A DNA stretch of 64,000 bases from Opisthorchis felineus (taxonomy: Eukaryota; Platyhelminthes; Trematoda; Opisthorchiida; Opisthorchiidae): assembly GCA_004794785.1 (NCBI GenBank), contig SJOL01008845.1:165744-229743 (forward strand). Direction: 5' to 3'. A program made the translations under genes and the position numbers. Under the pieces are notes generated by a model that was not told the origin of the DNA, did no database searches, and saw only the letters and a program-made list of their open reading frames with translations. Below are positions 57,913 to 64,000 of the stretch, piece after piece. Positions within the stretch are counted from its first letter, which is position 1; each line of letters opens with the position of its first letter.

Positions 57913-60021
57913 TGTTAGCTCTATGAAAGCACTCACATTCTGACAGTCTCCAATATGTGGTTCAGACTAGCAAACTTACTATTGTCCGGGATACGGGCCG
58001 GTCCGGACGGTACAACGTGCTTTTTTGTTAGCAAGAGTTCTGTCAAGGTTGATACCTCGCCTGGGAATCCCAGTAAGTCAACACGGACTTGTTCAGCTCA
58101 GACGCACTTTGGAAACCAGGGTATTGCGAAAAAACAGCAGAACCATGACCAAGGAATGTTCCATCCATATTAAGTCACAGATATCGAAACTGATCACCCA
58201 CACTTCTTCCCAAACTTAAATGAAAGGGGTACACAGTTGGTGATGTAAATTTATCTGACCAGAAAAGTAGATATGGCCGCTGTCACAGGTCACAAAATAT
58301 ATTATAACGCCGTCCTTTCGCAATCACGGAGGCCAAATATTCAATCAATTTCCGAAACTAAATAACTTACATCTGAAGATCCATCGAATATCTGCCCCTT
58401 TCCTGTGCGTCTTTGTTCCAGTGAGATTGCCAGGGATTACGAGGTCCTCAATGGAAGCCATCAGCGATGTACATCAGCCGGCAAGCGGCGGGCAGGAATC
58501 TATTAAGGACGCCGTGGTTTATCTCAGTCTCACGATTCTGTGAGCTTTATCCTTGAGAATAAAGTCTTTGCGGATTTGTTGTACGCACTTTCGATCCAGC
58601 AAGAAATCCGGCTGCATGAACATTTCGGGACGAACACCGGAAAATACCTCCTTCACCCCATACACACAACCATTGAAACCAGGAGGCTTAGGCCGTCTGA
58701 CGCGTACCACCGTTTGTCACCTATCCATAAGTCACTATATCTATACACCTTCAATGAGCGCTCATTGAAACTTGGTGAATAGTGCACTTAGACAAAATAT
58801 ACGGAAAACAATGTTGTTAACAGAGCATGTTCAGCACGACTTCATGTCTGATTGTTCCAACAAAGCGTGAAAGTGGCCAACGAACACAAAAATCGCGCTG
58901 AAGCTAACCCATCCAAATGTGACGAGATTATTTCACACTGGAGGAAAGTAAAATCTCGAGCGTATTTCACTTCCTTCCGCTTAGACTTCCGTCTGGGAGT
59001 TGCCATAACCTCAAATTAGATGCATAAACTAACTTACCCTCATGATAACTAAGTTCACACCGCATTAACACACTCATAAAAATTCCTGAAAATTCGTTTC
59101 ATTTCGTACGACTCATTGTTTCCCCAGACAATGCTAATTCCAATACGCGAAACCTTACACTTTCCACCGCCTTACCGGTTATTTCGGATTGTCCATCCGC
59201 CGATTTCGGGCGGCCTGCTTAAAAATAACCGTGTTCTAATCGAAAGGCACATTCGGCTCTTGTCAGACCCCGGATGTATTTCCTTTAACGTCCTGGTAGA
59301 CACCTCAGCTGAAAGACATAGGGGTGCTTGGAAAAATCCTCCTTCGACAAACCTTGACGACTAAGTTTCCCATCTGGTTTGTTCACATGTAATCAACTCA
59401 TCCCTAACCACCTCTCGGACGGCGCTGGTGTGTGATTACACACGAGAACATTTGAATATGAAAGCTTTGTTGTTCCTCACCCCACGTTCATTCTTACTTC
59501 AGAGACGCCCATTGGAACCGAAATTCTAGACCTAACGTATTCTCATATCTAGGCATCTTTGTTTCTCCTGTTGTTTAGCCTTTCCACTCTCCCTTTGTGC
59601 CATCTATCTGCGTGAACGTCCCTGTACCCCGGGTGAAACAGTTTTGTCTGTAAATCCGTCAGCATTAGTGAGGGGAAAACCTCTTGTCTTGTCCTCTTAT
59701 GTCTTGTCATGAACACTTGGATGCATGATAAGTGTATGCTTCCTAACGGCTCCCATGACAATCAGAAATCGAGGGAAAATGATTGAACCAAGTGCCTCGC
59801 CTGTTGTGGAAGAATGGGTAGACAGTTTCCTCCGGTAAACAGGGCCATTTGATAACCGATCGTTTGTTAAAGAATACCTTCAGAGTACAGGCACCATCTG
59901 CTAAATCTGTTTAACGCGAAGAGCAGAAATTAGGGCGTGAACGTATCCGCGCACGGTTCGCCCACTACCTACTACTTATTTCGTGTTCAAATCACTTTCG
60001 TTTGAACAGTCATCTTCGTGT
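57913..60021. other. Stretch without recognised genes
   Basis: Some frames (58519-58710 on -, 59116-59364 on +) look mildly protein-like but match nothing I can name. Confidence 0.45.
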
Positions 60022-60182
60022 CCTGATGAAATTATTCTGGTGAGTCAACACCAAAGGGCGAAAACACTGGACTCGAGCTTCGCTTTCATCAGAACTCATC
60101 AGCAATGCATATCCTTGACCGAGCCACATGGGGTTTGAATTCCCGTCAGTTAACATGAGAGGCGAGCTTGTTACCAGTATTA
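60022..60182 (-). repeat. tRNA-derived SINE, family 3, copy 2
   Basis: Homologous to 50685-50847 in the same orientation. On the + strand: ATTCTGGTGAGTCAACACCA, ACTGGACTCGAGCTTCGC, GGGGTTTGAATTCCC (B-box complement), ATGAGAGGCGAGCTTGTTAC. Confidence 0.72.
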
Positions 60183-60864
60183 AACTTATACAACTGTCGC
60201 AAGTTAATATTTGCAACTTTCGGGAAACAGTGTACTACTTGAGATTAAATTGGGTTTCTGTTATCATATCACCAATTGAAGAGCCAGAACTAGTGTCCTT
60301 TTGGGCTCCAAGCAAAGGTTGCAGCAGAGGAAATTGACGGTCGTGAACATCTTGATACACAGATAGGCCACTAGTTGGTTATTGCTCGGTTGGGTGTTAA
60401 TCTGTTCGCCGAGCTTCCTTGCAAAGCTTTCGTTACCTGCATTCGTTTGTATAACTTTTTATTAGTATCTGTTATCCCTTCACTTGACTAGTTAATTAAC
60501 AGACAGCTTCCTCGTAAGTTCACTGTTCCGCTTGGGATTTGTGTTCCCATATGGTTTGTCTAATTTGCATTCGACTGGCTCATTTGATGACATAGTTCAT
60601 GTAGATTTGATCGGCTAGCCCGTTCGCATTTTGTATTGCATCGCAGTCTACTTTCCTCCGACTTAATAGATAATCTCGATATTCTCCATTTTTAGTAGTT
60701 TCCTCCCCTTAATTTTGGTTGGTTTGCTCTCATTTCGAATTGTATTGCATTGGATTCTTTAGCTAACCTTTCTTGTCTTCTTGTTTATGATGCCCGTGCG
60801 TCTGACAGGTTAATCAGATACCTTCAGTTTTGTCTTTCGATCTATTGTTTAGGTGTATATTCCA
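60183..60864. other. Stretch without recognised features
   Basis: T-rich on the + strand. It would be the 3' flank or tail region of the minus-strand PLE relic; no terminal repeat is recognised in it. Confidence 0.45.
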
Positions 60865-61590
60865 ATCAGACTGATTTGGTCGTTGTATTCGGGCTTTCCT
60901 GCTTCTTCTGTGAGTTCCTCCTCTGGATTCTGGTGCATTTCTGGGTTTTGTGATTCTGGAGTTCTCTTGCCTTTAGAGAGCGAAAAATTGGGGGCAGTTG
61001 TGTTTGCCTTCGGGGGAGTATCATACTTCCAGAAATTCGTTTACTTTCTTTGTTCTTGCTTGAGCCAATGTCATTCCAGTCAAGCTCATGTCCTTCTGGA
61101 TCGTTGTGCATTGAGACACGGGAAAACTGATCGTATCATTTAGCAGCAAGTTTGTGTTCGTGTATTCTGGTGGAAATCTTCCTTGCCGTTTGTCCAATGT
61201 GGCGTCTGTCGCAATTCTCGCACTCGCACGTAGATGAGCGAATGTTGTGCCATTTTGTCTCAAAAGCCCTGCGGTCATTTCAGCGATGTCATTGATGTGT
61301 GGGGTATGATTCACTTGTCTTTCCTCTGTGCTGTTGCGTTAGTCTCATTCGATTTTCTGAGCGATCGCCGGATAAAATTTCTTCGGTATGCATTTCTCAG
61401 AAACACTTTGTGTAGGACTTTTCTTCTGGAATATTGGAATATTTCAGTTTCGTAAAGTGTGTCTCAATCAGTTTGAAGTGTCCGAAGGTGACGTTTTCGT
61501 GGTATGTCGGATGTTTGTTGTGGGAGCTCAGAATTTAATCTGTAGACTTCAGTTTGTAGTCGTCCATTTGGCAATCTGGTGTTGACAACT
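60865..61590 (-). mobile_element. Penelope-like element, end of RT and GIY-YIG endonuclease
   Basis: Minus strand. From about 61228 down: CECENCDRRHIGQTARKIST-RIHEHK, the complete N-terminal zinc/GIY-YIG signature of PLE endonucleases (C-x-C-x2-C-x4-HIGQT-xR-x3-TRIxEH). After a stop the same frame continues with SRVSMHNDPEGHELDWNDIG, the HxxGHxxDW block of the same domain. Upstream, KVFLRNAYRRNFIRR (near 61370-61410) and HKHPTYHENVTFGHFKLIET (about 61470-61530, other frame) fit the end of the PLE reverse transcriptase. At least one stop and one frame shift; 5' part not recognised. Confidence 0.82.
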
Positions 61591-63406
61591 TCCGAAAATG
61601 CCAGATTTCTGTTGTTTTCCTCTTCAGTTGTGTACCTGGTTTATATTCGTATGCTCATTTACTGCGCAGAAAATTTCGTTTTGACTTACAGCACCGACAG
61701 TAACAAGGTAAGCGCTTAGTGGGAATAATTGTACGATTCATCCAACAAGGAGTATGTGCACTCGATCTCCATTGATATGCAGAGGAGAACCACATTCACA
61801 TCGAATAATTTTGTGGAAAGATGAACCAGAATCAAGTTCCCATGAGTACTCTGGAGTGTGTGATGTCGGATGGTGCATTTTCGAGAATGATATGGATATG
61901 AAAACATCTCCCGTGCGCCCGCATAGACGGGAAAGCTGGCAAGCCGACCTGAGTTTGTCTTGTTATCTTCGTGATTCTGATTATCCCACTCCTCAAGGTC
62001 ACCAGTGATGGCGCAAAATGTCGAGCAATAGACCTGGGTTGACTAACGATATGGGTGGATATTTCGTCCTGTAAATGAAGTCAATCTATACTACAAGCAC
62101 TGTACATCTGTTTCATCATTATTTAGAGCCATCAGTGGTGTGTGCCTCTCATGAAACTCCAGAAAGTTTCGAAGCTAGTATTTTCCCATTATAATCCAAC
62201 CGACTTGACCTATTTTTCCGTCTGCACCAGTTATCTCGTTTTGTACTCTGTCCCGTTGGTTTACCAGCCCACTCATGCGCTGAATGAGGTTCGGTTCAGT
62301 GTACTGTGCACTTTTCCCAAACTACTGGTTGACCGCTTTCAACCCAACCCCATACTCTTAGTCCGCATGCCTGCTGATTTTTCTGGGGTTTCGCAGATTG
62401 TATTTATAGTTTCCTTACCCCACGCACATTATCACGACATTGTTTGGTTTGTTCGACTGCTCAGCTAAACCATCAGGGATCATTAACTTAGTTCACTGTC
62501 CGAGTCAAATTGGCCAAACTGTTAGGTCAATCATCGGATATCTTGCCAAAACCTGCTGCTGGTTTACCCAAACCATTGCGGGAATGTCAGGCTGAATGTT
62601 CACACTTTGAAAAGTGGATACTACGTATGAACAGCCTGTTTAAGAATCAGATTTAATGGATAGCAGTGGTCAAACCACTGGACACCTCGGCACATAGTTG
62701 GAGGGCCGCAGACAGCTTGCGTGGGGCTTTATTCAAACCCTTGACGCCTATCCGGACCTAAGGGAATAAGACCAGTATTCGAAGATGCAAAGACTTGTTG
62801 TATGTCATTAGCCGGCGTAAAAATGACGCACCGGCACCAGTTACTGTTTATCTCAGAGGTGTCAATATCATCCGTTAGCTTCTGTAAACTTCAGCATGAT
62901 AACATACCTTCGCAAGTATAGTAGTATTCAGATATTTCCGAGAACTGCCCACTCTTTTACAAGGTTTCCTACAAGTAACTAAATTCCAGTCGAATTTCCT
63001 GATAATAACGCCAGCCACTGTTGTGTCAAATTTATTCTTTCCTAGTTACCAACATAGAAGTTGTACTGAATAGTCCTGTTAAACAACTAAGGGAAACAAG
63101 GTGGTGACCTTTAGGGGGGGGGCGAACCCTAAGTCCGACCAAAATCGTCCCCTTGTGCACCGAACTTCATTAGACAAGGGCTTGGTCTTCCTGGCTGTAG
63201 ATAGTTCTGAAAGACGCTATATTATATCTAGGATTTTTACTTCATTGGTTTGTCATTTCCGAACTTCAATGACGTTTTTGCTAGACCCAATCCGCTCGAT
63301 ATCCACAAGGAGGGTATGACACTGATACAACATGGTCACATAGACGAACCTTAATGTTTTCGGGATCTCGTCGTCAGGTAAGTACACATGTAGTATTCGT
63401 AATGTA
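61591..63406. other. Stretch between PLE relic and hammerhead repeat copy 7
   Basis: About 1.8 kb where the 5' part of the minus-strand PLE would be expected. I could not recognise RT core motifs on the minus strand. A 108-codon + frame (62142-62468) is unrecognised. Confidence 0.45.
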
Positions 63407-63528
63407 CTACTCATAAGGTTGCTGAAAATTCTTCGACAGCCCACGACCGGTTTCGCCCTTCTTGGGGCTCATCAGTTAGGCGCAGTCCCCGAGTTTCCAT
63501 CACCCTTATGTTCTACTTGAAACGTATG
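63407..63528 (-). repeat. Hammerhead-bearing repeat, copy 7 (best-preserved arm)
   Basis: Single arm, starting CTACTCATAAGGTTGCTG and ending TTATGTTCTACTTGAAAC on the + strand. It holds the most complete hammerhead-like core in the window (see the ncRNA entry). Its outer ends are self-complementary, so the arm folds back on itself apart from the second arm seen in copies 3 and 6. Confidence 0.88.
63421..63498 (-). ncRNA. Type I hammerhead ribozyme-like motif
   Basis: Minus strand, 5' to 3'. Outer stem I strand GGAAACTC (63498-63491); internal loop; inner stem I strand GCGCCTAA (63483-63476); core CTGATGA (63475-63469); stem II GCCC, loop CAAGAA, GGGC (63468-63455); GAAA (63454-63451); palindrome ACCGGT (63451-63446) as a minimal stem III; cleavage triplet GTC with predicted cut between 63445 and 63444; inner stem I strand GTGGGC (63444-63439); outer strand GAATTTTC (63431-63424). 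The first stem I pair (A-G) is mismatched here. Copies 1, 4 and 6 have C there, which restores it. A stem III made of ACCGGT cannot loop on one strand and implies pairing of two copies. Confidence 0.8.
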
Positions 63529-64000
63529 TAGTAGTTTAAATAGGGGTAGACGATGAAATAAAAATCTAAGATCTAAAATCTAAATCCCAGAACCTTGTTG
63601 CGTATCTCATCTATTCACCCTTGGATATCAGTGTAAGCCGTGGACTGAGAGTACACGAAATAAGGAAAATGGAAATTACCCCGCTGTGATCATACCTCCA
63701 ATTGTCCTGAAAAATTTCGTCAGGTGAACTGGGGTAGGAAAAGCCCCATGTGCGTTTATTGCCAGATGTGTCGAATTAGCGAATGAAAACCGCATCAATA
63801 GCTTCACAGAATCACTTTACGTAAGGATCAGTTAAGCACGAACCTAAATCGCATTAACGGCACGCCGGGTTTTGCTTAGTCATAACAGTACCTCCAATCA
63901 ACGGACTGATCATCATTTAGGAAAATGGACCAATCACCGTAGATATGGGTCGCAATTCCCATTGGTCAATCGCTGAGCTATTTTATCGCGCCTCAAACAA
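63529..64000. other. Right flank
   Basis: Contains a short run of ATCTAA-like words (63562-63587). No gene recognised up to the window end. Confidence 0.5.

Noticed and set aside
59116..59364. Frame containing NVLVDTSAER, resembling a retroviral-type protease DTGA motif
   Set aside because: The glycine of DTG/DSG is absent and there is no neighbouring gag or pol sequence, so the likeness is probably chance.

Overview
This is eukaryotic nuclear DNA, most likely from a digenean flatworm (fluke). The evidence is short GT-AG exons in long introns, a mixed load of degenerate RTE-type LINEs, Penelope-like elements (PLEs) and tRNA-derived SINEs, and almost no other coding signal. The genus cannot be told from the sequence. 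Most open frames outside the exons listed are no longer than chance predicts for 64 kb.

Left part (about 1.7-18.5 kb, + strand): eight exons of one gene, a Trio/Kalirin/UNC-73-type Rho guanine nucleotide exchange factor. In order they encode the end of the first DH domain, the first PH domain in three exons, an SH3 domain, a low-complexity linker, and the second PH domain with the last turn of a second DH domain. Reading phases agree across every junction (0-0, 2-2, 0-0 and so on). The body of the second DH domain is not seen where it should be. The last exon ends in phase 1 with no recognisable continuation in the remaining 45 kb. The introns hold SINEs and a minus-strand LINE tail.

Middle part (about 18.5-52.9 kb): no recognisable host gene. 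It contains a PLE endonuclease relic at 29.5-29.9 kb (+), two copies of a longer repeat with a tRNA-like core (30.4 and 36.7 kb), an assembly gap at 37973-38104, an RTE LINE relic at 45.1-46.6 kb (+) and further tRNA-like repeats.

Right part (52.9-64 kb): a cluster of a small repeat family whose arms have the layout of a type I hammerhead ribozyme: CTGATGA core, stem II, GAAA, a palindromic ACCGGT stem III, a GGTC cleavage triplet and a very long stem I. Nine hammerhead-like blocks are visible, eight of them between 52.9 and 63.6 kb. In at least two elements the blocks form inverted pairs about 300 bp long. A minus-strand PLE relic with an intact-looking GIY-YIG motif lies at 60.9-61.6 kb. 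Hammerheads are known in PLE terminal repeats, so the small elements may be PLE-derived and mobilised by PLEs. The inverted-pair hammerhead element is the most interesting item in the window.
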